Assembly (NCBI RefSeq): GCF_025907915.1
Contig: NZ_JAPAAF010000003.1
Span: forward strand, 1-64,000
Origin: Gaoshiqia sediminis
GTDB lineage: Bacteria > Bacteroidota > Bacteroidia > Bacteroidales > Prolixibacteraceae
Direction: 5' to 3'
DNA: 64,000 nucleotides
Shown: piece by piece, positions 54,904-64,000 of the stretch
Position numbering within the stretch: position 1 is the first letter of the stretch
Layout: every line of letters begins with the position of its first letter
Made by a program: the position numbers and the translations under genes
The notes under the pieces: model-generated
Told to the model about the DNA's origin: nothing
What the model saw: only the letters and a program-made list of their open reading frames with translations
Database searches by the model: none

Positions 54904-54983
54904 AAAAGCGCTTCATTCTGAAATGATTTCAGTATCCCAACGCTTTTTCAACGTAGAAACAGATCCTGAAACAAGTTCAGAAT
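54904..54983. repeat. Pair of REP-like palindromes behind the TonB receptor
   Basis: The first has outer arms AAAAGCG (54904-54910) and CGCTTTT (54941-54947) around the palindrome CTGAAAT-G-ATTTCAG. The second, at 54963-54983, is a near copy of the palindrome at 2263-2285 (CCTGAAACAAGTTCAG). The first could also end the receptor transcript, read leftwards. Confidence 0.6.
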
Positions 54984-55013
54984 GAATGACCAATGAGTTA
55001 CCCCCCTCTGATA

Positions 55014-57071
55014 TCATTTTTTAAAATTGATTCGATATTTAATTCCGCAACTAAGCCAACGGCCCGGCTGGACCACATTCCCCAAATCGACATAACGTTG
55101 ATCAAACAAATTTGATGCAGTTACATAAACTTGAGCTGCCTCCGACCGATAATATACCTTCAGGTCGGTCAGCCAAAACGGATCGTAGCTGGCTTCGCCA
55201 ACATACTGGGCATTCTCGAAACGTTCGTAACTCCCGTTACGATCCTGAAAACGGAACTTCCAAGAGGCAAATACATTCTTCCAAATCGCATGGTCCAGAT
55301 GGATCACCAATTTGTGCTTCAGGTTATCCAACGCATAGTTGGACAGGTAATTACTACTGCCCTTATCTTGAGTATTGAAAGAATAATTGGCCCCCAGATG
55401 GCGCAAAAACACCTTCTTCCCAATGGCTTTAGTGACATCCAGATCAACCGACAGCTCTGCCCCGTCCGAAACAATCTTGGTCAGGTTGCGGGTTTCCCAC
55501 AAATATTCCTCGCTTTCGCGCACCCAGTCAATCAGGCCCTTCCCTACCCGGTGATAATACAAGGCATGAGCGTTTAGCCAAGGATTCTTGAAGCGGGCTC
55601 CTCCTTCCAACGTGGTTGAATGTTCCGGCTTCAGATCCGGGTTCCCCTGGTTGGTTGGCGCCGAATAATATAAATCGGTATAAGTGGGCATCCTCATCGA
55701 TTTATTGATAGAAGCATAAGCCTTAAACTGATCATTCAACTGATAGCTCAGGTCGATTCCCGGATACACATTCCATTCAAAGTTCCGGTCCGAAATCCAG
55801 TTGGCCATTGCCCCTGCGGACGCGGTAAACCGGTTGATGTAAAACGTGTGTTCCGCAAAATAGGACACGGTGGTGCGCGAATGTGAGCGGGTAAACTCTT
55901 GTCCGTCCTCGCCCGGAACAGCAATAGGTTCGGTCATCAGCTCACCTAACTTGTTGCTCCAGATATTTTCCGAACGGATTTCAGCTCCAAATGCTGTTTT
56001 CCCCAAAGCACTGTTAAACCAGCTGTTCAAGTTCATCCCCAGCACATCAGTGAGGTGATAGTTGTGCCCGGCGTACCACGAAGCCGGTTCATCGCGGAAA
56101 AGCTCAAACCTGTCCTGATGGCGTCGCCAGTAAAGGGCTGGCGTAAAATGAAGCGCCTTCCCTGTTCCCATTTTCACGGAGGCGAAGGTAGTTTTGGTTT
56201 CCTCAAACTGATTGGGATAGGCTGGCGTGTAAAAACTGTTTGCCCCAAATGCCTTGTTGGAATGCCCAATTTGAAAGTCGAGATCCCCTGCACCGGTTTT
56301 TAGGTTGCCCTGATAAAACAAATTGTAGGTTTCAAAATCGGTGTTAGCGGAGTAACCATCGGAGGACGTGTTGCTAAAGGCAACAAAACTGTTCAGCTTG
56401 CCGTGCTGCACGTTGGCAGCCACATTCACATCACGCAACTGATGTTCTCCAAAAGCGACATCCAGATCAAACAAGTTGGCATCGGCTGCTTCGGTAACAA
56501 TGTTGATAGCGCCGGAAAAAGCGTTGGGGCCATAAACACGGGCCGACGGACCATTCAGGATTTCGATACGCTTGATGTTTTTGAGATTCACCGGCAAATT
56601 GAGATTGTGATGGCCGGTTTGCGGATCGGAAAGATTAATTCCGTTGAGAAGAATGAGGGTTTGGTCGAACGAACCTCCCCTGACAGAAACGTCAGCCTGA
56701 ATACCGTAGGTACCTCGTTGCCTGATGTCAACACCTAAAGCATACTCCAGGAGGTCTTGGATACTACCGGCCGGGGCCGACTCAATTTGTTCACGCTCAA
56801 TCACGGATACAATCCGTGCCACCTGCGAATAGGTTGCAGGCGCTCGCTGGGCACTGACCTCGATCTCATCCAGGTCATACTCCATGTTCACTTCAACACG
56901 TTCGGTTTGGGCAAAGCTTTCATTGGGCAGGGCCACGTACAGATAGGCAATTGCCAGCGTAGCAATGTGTACCTGTTTTCGGATGGCCTGAAACAATGAA
57001 TAACTGCGACCGCCCCAACGTCTGAAAGTGAGCACTTCAGCCCGCTTTGGGTTTTCATTAAACATTTTCAT
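55014..57071 (-). CDS. TonB-dependent receptor, BtuB-like
   Basis: 685 residues. The plug domain is at about 70-185 (QDLLEYALGVDIRQRGTYGIQADVSVRGG, TLILLNGINLSDPQTGHHNLNLPV), then a 22-strand type barrel ends in GRWLSCGIKYRINFKK. No N-terminal carboxypeptidase-like or SusC domain, so a classical transporter of a cofactor or siderophore. The N-terminus is odd: 32 residues with RRWGGRSYSLFQAIRK precede the hydrophobic segment (ATLAIAYLYVALPNESFAQ), an arrangement seen in Bacteroidota BtuB-like proteins. No cobalamin riboswitch is seen upstream. Promoter box TACATTTG at 57100-57107. Confidence 0.9.
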   Translation of the reverse strand: MKMFNENPKRAEVLTFRRWGGRSYSLFQAIRKQVHIATLAIAYLYVALPNESFAQTERVEVNMEYDLDEIEVSAQRAPATYSQVARIVSVIEREQIESAPAGSIQDLLEYALGVDIRQRGTYGIQADVSVRGGSFDQTLILLNGINLSDPQTGHHNLNLPVNLKNIKRIEILNGPSARVYGPNAFSGAINIVTEAADANLFDLDVAFGEHQLRDVNVAANVQHGKLNSFVAFSNTSSDGYSANTDFETYNLFYQGNLKTGAGDLDFQIGHSNKAFGANSFYTPAYPNQFEETKTTFASVKMGTGKALHFTPALYWRRHQDRFELFRDEPASWYAGHNYHLTDVLGMNLNSWFNSALGKTAFGAEIRSENIWSNKLGELMTEPIAVPGEDGQEFTRSHSRTTVSYFAEHTFYINRFTASAGAMANWISDRNFEWNVYPGIDLSYQLNDQFKAYASINKSMRMPTYTDLYYSAPTNQGNPDLKPEHSTTLEGGARFKNPWLNAHALYYHRVGKGLIDWVRESEEYLWETRNLTKIVSDGAELSVDLDVTKAIGKKVFLRHLGANYSFNTQDKGSSNYLSNYALDNLKHKLVIHLDHAIWKNVFASWKFRFQDRNGSYERFENAQYVGEASYDPFWLTDLKVYYRSEAAQVYVTASNLFDQRYVDLGNVVQPGRWLSCGIKYRINFKK

Positions 57072-57099
57072 TGATTTAAAATTTCTAAAAAGAAAGCTG

Positions 57100-57107
57100 C
57101 AAATGTA
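57100..57107 (-). promoter_or_regulatory. -7 box of the TonB receptor gene
   Basis: TACATTTG, a perfect match on the minus strand, 28 bp before the ATG at 57071. The remaining divergent gap to 57402 is AT-rich and shows no riboswitch. Confidence 0.55.
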
Positions 57108-57364
57108 AAGAAATATCTGCAGCGAAAAAGACCTGATTTAGTCACGCTACCACTTTAAATACCACATTAAGCACTCATCAGTAGTCAAAACTGACACGAA
57201 ATATTCTTGTTTGACAACATGCCGCAATTGGTAAACAAATTCGCGTAAATCCGTAATTCATACTTACATCTTAGAAATCAAGGACTATCAATTTTCTTTA
57301 TCTCAAATAAATAAAATCGAACAATAAAAGACCTTGAATTCTTTTTTTATCCTTACTCGTTATT

Positions 57365-57372
57365 TATATTTG
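57365..57372 (+). promoter_or_regulatory. -7 box of the ECF sigma factor gene
   Basis: TATATTTG, a perfect match, about 30 bp before the ATG at 57403, with TTTT 19 nt upstream in the -33 place. Confidence 0.55.
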
Positions 57373-57402
57373 TTCTAAACAATAACGATAAAACTCGCTG
57401 CC

Positions 57403-57909
57403 ATGACACAACTTCAATTCAACAACGCACTTTTAGGGTTACAGGACAAACTACTGTACTATGCATTAAGTTTGACTTCGGACCAGGAAAAAGCACAGGA
57501 CCTCCTTCAGGAAACGTTCCTGAAAGCGCTGACCTATCGTGATAAGTTTACGCAGAACACGAACTTCAAGGCGTGGATTTACACGATCATGAAGAATACG
57601 TTCATCAATAACTACCGCCGGAATGTGAAGGCAAAAAATACCTTCGACGGCTCGAACAACGATTTCCACCTCAAATTTTCGAAGGACAAAATCTATCCAT
57701 CACCGGATTCATTTTTCAGCTCAAAAGAAATCCTGAAAAATATTCATGCCTTGGAAGATGAATACAAAGTTCCGTTCACTATGTTTCTGGACGGGTATAA
57801 GTACAAAGAAATTGCCGAACACCTGAACTTGCCTTTGGGGACGGTAAAAAGCCGGATTTTCTTCACACGCAAAAAATTGGAAAAAGCTTTAAAAGATTAC
57901 GCGAACTAA
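57403..57909 (+). CDS. RNA polymerase ECF-type sigma factor
   Basis: 168 residues. Region 2 is at about 10-75 (AQDLLQETFLKALTYRDKF, then NFKAWIYTIMKNTFINNYRR) and region 4 at about 110-160 (YKEIAEHLNLPLGTVKSRIFFTRKKLEKAL). No anti-sigma factor gene follows, so it may belong to the Bacteroidota class of stand-alone ECF factors. It directs transcription from unknown targets. A terminator is at 57947-57976. Confidence 0.95.
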   Translation: MTQLQFNNALLGLQDKLLYYALSLTSDQEKAQDLLQETFLKALTYRDKFTQNTNFKAWIYTIMKNTFINNYRRNVKAKNTFDGSNNDFHLKFSKDKIYPSPDSFFSSKEILKNIHALEDEYKVPFTMFLDGYKYKEIAEHLNLPLGTVKSRIFFTRKKLEKALKDYAN

Positions 57910-57946
57910 GCGTAATTGTTGATTGATTGATCATATCGGGTACAAA

Positions 57947-57978
57947 AATGGTTCGCTCTTCGCGAATCATTTTTTTTG
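57947..57978 (+). terminator. Terminator of the ECF sigma factor gene
   Basis: AATGGTTCGC and GCGAATCATT arms (one G-U pair) with a short loop, then a T run. Confidence 0.8.
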
Positions 57979-58018
57979 TTTTTAACTTCACGGTTCAAAA
58001 AAACAGGAGATCCCAGTT

Positions 58019-58576
58019 ATGAAAAAGATTGCCGTTCACCTCGCCACAGGGTTCGAAGAAATTGAAGCTATCACCATCATCGATGTTTTACGCCGTGCGG
58101 ATTTTGAAGTAACTATGGTATCGGTAACCGGTGATAAGGTGGTTACCGGTTCGCACCAAATTCCGGTACTGGCCGACAAGCTGTTCGATGAAGTTAATTA
58201 TGACGAAACGGACATGATCCTGCTGCCTGGCGGCATGCCCGGAGCCAAAAACCTGGATCAGCATGAAGGGTTGAAATCACGAATCATTCAATTTAACCAA
58301 CAGCAAAAGCCCTTGGGGGCAATTTGCGCAGCCCCGTTAGTCCTTGGGCACCTGCAACTTTTGAATGGTAAAAAGGCAGTCTGCTACCCCGGCTTCGAAA
58401 AAGATCTTACGGGAGCCTTGGTTAACGAAGAACCGGCCGTAGTCGATAAAAACATTATCACCGGCAGAGGAGTTGGTGCAGCCTTGACTTTTGCTCTTAA
58501 AATTGTAGAAATGCTCGACAGCAAACAAAAAGCGGATCAATTAGCCAAAGCCATGCTGGTAGAAAATTGGGGATAA
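58019..58576 (+). CDS. DJ-1/PfpI family protein (YajL-like)
   Basis: 185 residues. MKKIAVHLATGFEEIEAI is the family start with the conserved Glu, and GAICAAPLVLG carries the reactive Cys near residue 103 at the nucleophile elbow. DMILLPGGMPGAKNL and GRGVGAALTFALKIVE are signatures. Members act as glyoxalase or deglycase-like enzymes or chaperones. It ends 2 bp before the convergent histidine kinase. Confidence 0.94.
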   Translation: MKKIAVHLATGFEEIEAITIIDVLRRADFEVTMVSVTGDKVVTGSHQIPVLADKLFDEVNYDETDMILLPGGMPGAKNLDQHEGLKSRIIQFNQQQKPLGAICAAPLVLGHLQLLNGKKAVCYPGFEKDLTGALVNEEPAVVDKNIITGRGVGAALTFALKIVEMLDSKQKADQLAKAMLVENWG

Positions 58577-58578
58577 TC

Positions 58579-60618
58579 TCAGCCCCTCTCCCGCCCATTG
58601 CCCGCGGGGATCGTGAAAGAAAAGGTACTTCCCTGCCTTGGTGAACTTTTCGCCCAAATGGAGCCTTTATTTATCTGCACAAATTCTTTACAGAGAATCA
58701 GTCCGAGTCCCGAGCCATCCTCTTCGTTTGTTCCCCGGCGTTTCACTTTCGAATCGATACGGAACAAATTCTCCAGTTCGGATGAAGACATTCCCACTCC
58801 GCGATCCCTAACATGAACTTGAACTTCGGTATGATTGCATGTTACTTCTATCATCACCTCAGAGCCGGAATTTGAAAACTTGATAGCATTATTAATCAGG
58901 TTACGCAGGATGGTATCCACCATCATCGGATCGGCGTACACCTGCAAATCAGTTGGAATTTCGTCACGAAGCGTAATATTTTTCTGCTCGGCAAGCGGTT
59001 TCATGAGGTGATAAATCCGCTCGTACAATTGGGCAAACCCAAAGGTAACCGGATCGTACTTCAGGCGTCCGGTTTGCGAACGGCTCCAATCCAGAAGGTT
59101 TTGTAGCAAGCGGAAAATATTGTTTGTTGAGTTGTATATATCACCGGCATACTTGCGTCTTTCGGTATCGGTAAACCGGTCGTATTCCCTGTTCAACAAA
59201 AATGAATATCCCATGATGGTGTGCAACGGATTCTTCAGATCATGTGCTATGATGGAGAAAAATTTGTTCTTCGAAGAATTCATCAGCTCCAACTCCTCCT
59301 TCTGCGCCTCAATCTGGGTATTCTTCTGCGCCAGCAACTGATTGGCCCGCTGCTTGTTGAAATTGGCAATCGATGTATATACAATGGTAACCAACAGCAC
59401 CAAGATAGCGATAACGCCAAAAGTACGGATCGCCTTGTCCTTCTGCATTTGTAAGCGTGTAACTTCACGTTCGGCACTCAACCGGGCAATTTCGTTTTCC
59501 TTTTTTTCACTTTCATATTTTTTTTCCAGGGCAGCCGCTTGCCTCATACGCTCCTCCTGATGCAGACTGTCCAGATAAATTTTGTGCAGTTTGAAGGCGG
59601 AATAGGCCTCATCAATTCGCCCGAGCGATTCGTTTGTGGCGGCAATATCCTTGTAGTATAATTGTTGGATGTAATACCCGAAGCGATTGGATTGAGCAAC
59701 TTCCAAGCCATCCTGAAATAACTCCAGAGCTTTTGTGTTATTCCCCATGGCCCGGTAAACGCAGCCCAAACCCTCCATCACAAAAGTTTTGTTACGAACA
59801 TCTTTCAACTCATCAAAAACATGAAATGCTTGCTCATAATAATCAAGTGCTTTTTGCAAGCTATCTCCTTCATCCACATAAATATTGGCAATATTATTCA
59901 GCCCAATGGCCACTCTTCTTCGGTCGTTAATTTGTTTGAAATAGTCGAGCGCAATCCCGTAATTTACCTTGGCCGAATCCAATAGCCCCAAGTTGTAATA
60001 CCCCACACCGATTCCATTGTAATTTACAGCAACACTATATAAATCATTGATTTGGTTGTTTATGACGGTAGCCTTCCGGTAATTGGCAATGGCCATCCGA
60101 TAATCGCTTAAGCGCGAATACACCATCCCAATATTGGAATAAACATGCGCCAACTCCTGAAGTTCGTCTGTCTTCTCCAGATTTTTCAGGGCTTCAATTT
60201 GTTTTTCAAGAGCCAGATCATATTCTCCCCTAAAATAGTGAACCAAGCCAATTGCATTGCAGGTTTCACCTATTCGGATAGCGTTGTTAAGTTCTCGGTA
60301 TATATTCAGAGCTGATTGATAAAACTTCAGAGCCTGAGTAAATTCGTCAAACTCATAATAACTTTCGCCCAAGTTATAATACGAAGCAGCAATAATTTCC
60401 GGATCGCTGAACGATTGCCCCAGTGACAGAGCTTCTCTCGCGTAATTAAGTGACCGGGAACTATCTTCACTACGGAAGGTTTCAGAAAGTTGATTTAATA
60501 CTGCAGCCTTTGCCTTACCCTGAAGTTTGGGCAACGAATTTTCGAGGCTGTCAGACGGAGGTTGAGCCCACAAACTGAGTTGAGCGAAAAGCAAGACAAA
60601 TAGTAGCAGTTTGTCCAT
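58579..60618 (-). CDS. TPR-containing sensor histidine kinase
   Basis: 679 residues. Signal peptide (MDKLLLFVLLFAQLSLWAQ), periplasmic TPR domain at about 40-350, a coiled coil, one membrane helix at about 400-420, then the kinase. The phospho-acceptor is His459 in FFSIIAHDLKNPLHT, the N box is NLINNAIKFSNSG, G1 is VRDRGVGMSSSE and G2 is DGSGLGLILCKEF. All ATPase boxes are intact. No response regulator adjoins, so it is an orphan kinase whose partner is elsewhere. The signal sensed by the TPRs is unknown. Confidence 0.95.
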   Translation of the reverse strand: MDKLLLFVLLFAQLSLWAQPPSDSLENSLPKLQGKAKAAVLNQLSETFRSEDSSRSLNYAREALSLGQSFSDPEIIAASYYNLGESYYEFDEFTQALKFYQSALNIYRELNNAIRIGETCNAIGLVHYFRGEYDLALEKQIEALKNLEKTDELQELAHVYSNIGMVYSRLSDYRMAIANYRKATVINNQINDLYSVAVNYNGIGVGYYNLGLLDSAKVNYGIALDYFKQINDRRRVAIGLNNIANIYVDEGDSLQKALDYYEQAFHVFDELKDVRNKTFVMEGLGCVYRAMGNNTKALELFQDGLEVAQSNRFGYYIQQLYYKDIAATNESLGRIDEAYSAFKLHKIYLDSLHQEERMRQAAALEKKYESEKKENEIARLSAEREVTRLQMQKDKAIRTFGVIAILVLLVTIVYTSIANFNKQRANQLLAQKNTQIEAQKEELELMNSSKNKFFSIIAHDLKNPLHTIMGYSFLLNREYDRFTDTERRKYAGDIYNSTNNIFRLLQNLLDWSRSQTGRLKYDPVTFGFAQLYERIYHLMKPLAEQKNITLRDEIPTDLQVYADPMMVDTILRNLINNAIKFSNSGSEVMIEVTCNHTEVQVHVRDRGVGMSSSELENLFRIDSKVKRRGTNEEDGSGLGLILCKEFVQINKGSIWAKSSPRQGSTFSFTIPAGNGRERG

Positions 60619-60795
60619 AATTAAATTGAGGTCCTGTTATCACAAAGATGTTCATTTTCTCCGAAAACACATTACGTGAAGTTGTAAAACACAAGCATAA
60701 ACAAATCCGCAACAACAAAAACCGACTTTCCCCTACGCACGGATCCGCTTTTCAGAAAAAAATAACGGACAAAACAAGCGTACTACTTATAAAAG

Positions 60796-60861
60796 CTGTC
60801 CCGAAAGCATTTGGCAGATGCCAAAATTGCCGCAAACCCAAAAGAACTGCTTTCGGGACAG
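60796..60861 (-). terminator. Long hairpin behind purL
   Basis: Fourteen-base perfect arms CTGTCCCGAAAGCA (60796-60809) and TGCTTTCGGGACAG (60848-60861) enclose a second perfect hairpin TTGGCA-GA-TGCCAA (60811-60824). On the minus strand CTTTT follows, so it can end purL transcription. Confidence 0.65.
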
Positions 60862-60872
60862 TATTTTCGTTC

Positions 60873-63800
60873 CTATTTCTTATGTTCTTTGATCCATTCC
60901 CGGGCATTGACAAAGGCTTCAATCCACGGAGTCACTTCATCCTGTTTCCGGTTGGCCGGGTAAAACGGCCATTGCCAAGGACGGAAAGCCCGCTCCAAGT
61001 GGGGCATCATAGCCAGGTGGCGTCCGTCATTCGAACAAATGGCTGCCGCATGAAAGTCAGATCCATTCGGGTTTCCGGGATAAAACTGATTCGCGTATTT
61101 GTATGGAATCTGGTATTTGCTTTCGGCATACGGAAAGCTGAACTTTCCTTCGCCATGAGCAATCCAAACACCAAGTTTCATGCCGGCCAGGCTCTTCAGC
61201 ATTACCGAATTATTTTCGGCAATTTCCACATTTACAAAAGCCGACTCAAACTTGTGCGATTCGTTGTGTAGCATTTTGGGCATTTTCTCATGCTCGGGAT
61301 AAATCAGCCCCAACTCAACCACCAGCTGACAGCCATTGCAAACACCCAAACTCAGCGTATCATTACGTTTATAGAAGTTTTCGAGAGCCACACGGGCTTT
61401 CTCGTTGTACTTGAAGGCGCCTGCCCATCCTTTGGCCGAGCCCAACACATCGGAGTTGGAGAAACCACCCACGAAAACAATCAGGTTGACGTCTTCCAGC
61501 GTTTCGCGTCCGGCAATCAAGTCGGTCATGTGCACATCTTTCACATCGAATCCTGCCAGGTAAAGCATGTAGGCCATTTCGCGGTCGCCGTTTACCCCTT
61601 TTTCTCGGATGATGGCAGCCCGGACGCCGCTCGGTTCGCGACGTTTCATGTCGATACCATAACTGGCGGCTTTGCCGTGAAAGTTTTTGAAATCGTAGTT
61701 CAGTTCGTTTTTCTTGTAATTTTTGAAACGCTCCAGGGCCAGCTTCTCACCGCTTTGTTTACGATCGAGCAAATAGGACGTTTTAAACCACAATTCCCGG
61801 AGCGAATCAATATCCAACCCGAAATTCTGATCTCCGTTTCTTACAGTCAGTTCCCGCTTGGTTGAAGGAACGCCAATTTTCACGAAACGCACTCCCGCAG
61901 ATGCCAGTTTGCTTTCCACAACAGCTGCATCGGCAGCCTGGATAACAATAGCCGGGTTTTCGTTGAAGAAGGCTTTCACACTGTCGGCCTCACCAATGCC
62001 GTTCAGGTCGATCTCCAGACCACTTTCGTTGTCGCTGAAACACATTTCAAGCAAGGTGGTGATCAACCCACCCGAGGCCACGTCGTGACCAGCAGCAATC
62101 AACTCTTCTTCAATTAAATCCTGAATGACATTAAAAGCTTTCACAAAATAGGCAGCATCAGCCACAGTCGGAGCTTCCTGCCCTATTTTGTTGATGATCT
62201 GCCCAAATGCGCTGCCGCCCAAAGCCAAATTCGTGGATGAGAAGTCAATATAATAAAGTGGTTTCGATGCATCATTTACCAGTACCGGTTCCACTACTTT
62301 CTTCACATCAGTTACTTCACCGGAGGCCGAAATGATAACCGTTCCCGGAGAATACACCACATCTTCTTTGTACTTCTGGGTCATCGACATCGAGTCCTTT
62401 CCGGTTGGGATGTTCACGCCCAACGCACAGGCAAAGTCGCTGGCCGCTTTCACCGCTTTGTAGATACGGGCATTTTCGCCCGGGTTTTTGGCTGGCCACA
62501 TCCAGTTGGCGCTCAATGAAATACTGCGTATTTTGTCCGGCATCGGCGCCCAAATAATGTTGGTCAGCGATTCGGCGATGGAAAGAACAGAACCTCTCTC
62601 GGCATCCACCATTCCGGCTACCGGTGCGTGACCGATTGAAGTGGCCAAACCGGCTTTACCTTGATAATCGAGCGTAATAACACCCAAGTTATTTAACGGA
62701 AGGTGCAACTTTCCAACGCCCTGCTGTTTGGCGATGCGTCCGGTTACCGAGCGGTCAACTTTATTGGTCAACCAGTCTTTGCAAGCTACCGATTCCAGTT
62801 GGAGCACATCTTCCAGGTAATTCTCAATTTTAGATTGATCGTACGCCAGATTGGCGAATTTTTCAGTCGAAGTGGTGTCTGTCAGCACAGTTTTTGGCGG
62901 ATTGCCAAACATGTAGGCCAACTGCCAGTCGATAGGTGTTTCGCCTGTTTTCGAGTTTTTGAAAGTGAATTGCATATCGCCCGTTGCGTCGCCAATCACG
63001 TACATTGGCGCACGCTCACGGTCGGCAATGGTCTTTAGCAGGTCAACATCTTTCTCGTGCATCACCAGTCCCATACGTTCCTGCGACTCGTTGCCAATAA
63101 TTTCCTTTTGCGAAAGTGTGGGATCGCCAACCGGCAATTTAGCCGTGTCAATCAGACCTCCGGTTTCTTCCACCAGTTCCGACAAGCAGTTCAGGTGGCC
63201 GCCGGCGCCGTGGTCGTGAATCGAAATGATCGGGTTCTCGTCCGACTCCGCCAAGGCACGAATGGCGTTGTAGGCGCGCTTTTGCATCTCGGGGTTGGCC
63301 CGTTGAACGGCGTTCAGCTCAATGGCATTTTCAAATTCGCCGGTAGCGACCGACGAAACCGCACCGCCACCCATACCGATACGATAGTTATCGCCTCCCA
63401 GCAGCACCACTTTGTCGCCTTTTTTGGGCGAATCTTTCAAACTGTCCTTTTTGCGGCCAAAACCAATACCACCGGCCAGCATGATCACTTTGTCGTAACC
63501 ATATTTTTTGTAATTCTCGAAATGCTCAAAGGTCAGCACAGAACCGCAGATCAGCGGCTGACCGAACTTGTTGCCGAAATCGCTGGCGCCGTTCGATGCT
63601 TTAATGAGGATTTCCTCCGGGGTTTGGTACAACCAAGGGCGTTCTTCGGTGGCCTGTTCCCAGTTGCGGGCGTCTTCGGTGCGCGGGTACGAAGTCATGT
63701 AAACAGCAGTCCCGGCAATGGGCAAACTACCTTTTCCCCCGGCAATGCGGTCGCGGATTTCGCCGCCCGTGCCGGTTGCAGCACCGTTAAACGGTTCAAC

Positions 63801-64000
63801 CGTGGTCGGAAAGTTGTGGGTCTCGGCTTTCAATGAAAGCACGGTTTCAATATCTTTTACTTCAAAAAAATCAGGCTTGTCTTGGGTCTTGGGTGCAAAT
63901 TGCTCTACCACTGGCCCCTGCACAAATGAGCAATTATCTTTATAGGCCGAAACAATTTTATTCGGATTTTCTTTCGATGTCTTTTTAATCATCTGGAAAA
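60873..64000 (-). CDS. purL: Phosphoribosylformylglycinamidine synthase (5' end cut by window)
   Basis: At least 1041 residues are visible; the frame stays open to the right edge (Phe-Gln before the Met at 63992), so the N-terminal 190 or so residues of the usual 1230 lie outside. It converts FGAR and glutamine to FGAM in purine synthesis. Synthetase motifs: KAETHNFPTTVEPFNGAATG, HDHGAGGHLNCLSELVEE and GHDVASGGLITTLLEM. The C-terminal glutaminase has the Cys nucleophile in LGVCNGCQLV and the His/Glu in MMPHLERAFRPW. A large single-chain form. The hairpin at 60796-60861 follows. Confidence 0.96.
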   Translation of the reverse strand, partial: FQMIKKTSKENPNKIVSAYKDNCSFVQGPVVEQFAPKTQDKPDFFEVKDIETVLSLKAETHNFPTTVEPFNGAATGTGGEIRDRIAGGKGSLPIAGTAVYMTSYPRTEDARNWEQATEERPWLYQTPEEILIKASNGASDFGNKFGQPLICGSVLTFEHFENYKKYGYDKVIMLAGGIGFGRKKDSLKDSPKKGDKVVLLGGDNYRIGMGGGAVSSVATGEFENAIELNAVQRANPEMQKRAYNAIRALAESDENPIISIHDHGAGGHLNCLSELVEETGGLIDTAKLPVGDPTLSQKEIIGNESQERMGLVMHEKDVDLLKTIADRERAPMYVIGDATGDMQFTFKNSKTGETPIDWQLAYMFGNPPKTVLTDTTSTEKFANLAYDQSKIENYLEDVLQLESVACKDWLTNKVDRSVTGRIAKQQGVGKLHLPLNNLGVITLDYQGKAGLATSIGHAPVAGMVDAERGSVLSIAESLTNIIWAPMPDKIRSISLSANWMWPAKNPGENARIYKAVKAASDFACALGVNIPTGKDSMSMTQKYKEDVVYSPGTVIISASGEVTDVKKVVEPVLVNDASKPLYYIDFSSTNLALGGSAFGQIINKIGQEAPTVADAAYFVKAFNVIQDLIEEELIAAGHDVASGGLITTLLEMCFSDNESGLEIDLNGIGEADSVKAFFNENPAIVIQAADAAVVESKLASAGVRFVKIGVPSTKRELTVRNGDQNFGLDIDSLRELWFKTSYLLDRKQSGEKLALERFKNYKKNELNYDFKNFHGKAASYGIDMKRREPSGVRAAIIREKGVNGDREMAYMLYLAGFDVKDVHMTDLIAGRETLEDVNLIVFVGGFSNSDVLGSAKGWAGAFKYNEKARVALENFYKRNDTLSLGVCNGCQLVVELGLIYPEHEKMPKMLHNESHKFESAFVNVEIAENNSVMLKSLAGMKLGVWIAHGEGKFSFPYAESKYQIPYKYANQFYPGNPNGSDFHAAAICSNDGRHLAMMPHLERAFRPWQWPFYPANRKQDEVTPWIEAFVNAREWIKEHKK

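Noticed and set aside
57072-57402. Possible cobalamin riboswitch before the BtuB-like receptor
   Set aside because: No B12-box-like sequence or long structured leader is present; the -7 box is only 28 bp from the ATG.

Overview
The window is a stretch of a Bacteroidota chromosome. Four things point to this: promoters with the phylum's -33/-7 signature (TTTG, about 19 nt, TAnnTTTG) stand before many genes; the families DUF4301, Wzi capsule assembly, BtuB-like TonB receptor, S41 peptidase and RNase Y occur together; the Cas9 is long and Bacteroidota-like; and REP-type palindromes of the CCTTGAAGG and CCTGAAACAAGTTCAGG kinds are scattered through it. A member of Marinilabiliales/Prolixibacteraceae is my guess, not a proven placement. 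The window starts inside a radical SAM gene and ends inside purL.

Positions 1-9.9 kb are the accessory part: a complete type II-C CRISPR-Cas locus read leftwards. A divergent tracrRNA gene (about 9828-9918, plus strand) stands upstream of cas9 (1528 codons). Then come a small unrecognised gene, a decayed heptapeptide-repeat region, a REP-associated Y1 transposase that carries its own palindrome inside the reading frame, cas1, cas2, and an array of 24 identical 36-bp repeats with 23 spacers. The tracrRNA anti-repeat is complementary to the minus-strand reading of the repeat, so crRNAs are read in the cas direction. Cas9 carries about 300 extra residues between the HNH/RuvC-II part and the RuvC-III motif, and this insert contains at least three copies of a beta-rich module. 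This is the most unusual feature in the window. Two spacers read as recognisable phage or mobile-element protein motifs (TDPPYG of a DNA methyltransferase, NGTSWVQLD of a tail-like protein).

Positions 10-31 kb are ordinary chromosome: a U32 peptidase/hydroxylation-type protein, a PmoA-like secreted protein, a Gfo/Idh oxidoreductase, a cytidylate kinase-like protein, the rpsF-rpsR-rplI operon, a HAD phosphatase, lrgAB, a CobW GTPase, tsaD divergent from a giant tamB, a THUMP-domain RNA methyltransferase, the cysteine pair cysE-cysK, a nicotinamide riboside kinase with pnuC, and an S41 protease.

Positions 31-64 kb hold guaA; a six-gene leftward sugar-nucleotide operon (UDP-glucuronate decarboxylase, rfbA, rfbC, rfbD, phosphohexomutase, DUF1080 hydrolase); rpsA, a STAS protein and RNase Z; a 22-bp iteron-like repeat between RNase Z and RNase Y; a zapA pair; an M23 peptidase; fabD; a Wzi-like outer membrane protein directly behind the RNase P RNA gene; a TIGR01212 radical SAM protein; a DUF4301-TPR-phosphosulfolactate synthase cluster; a BtuB-like receptor; an ECF sigma factor; a DJ-1/PfpI protein; a TPR histidine kinase; and the C-terminal five sixths of purL.
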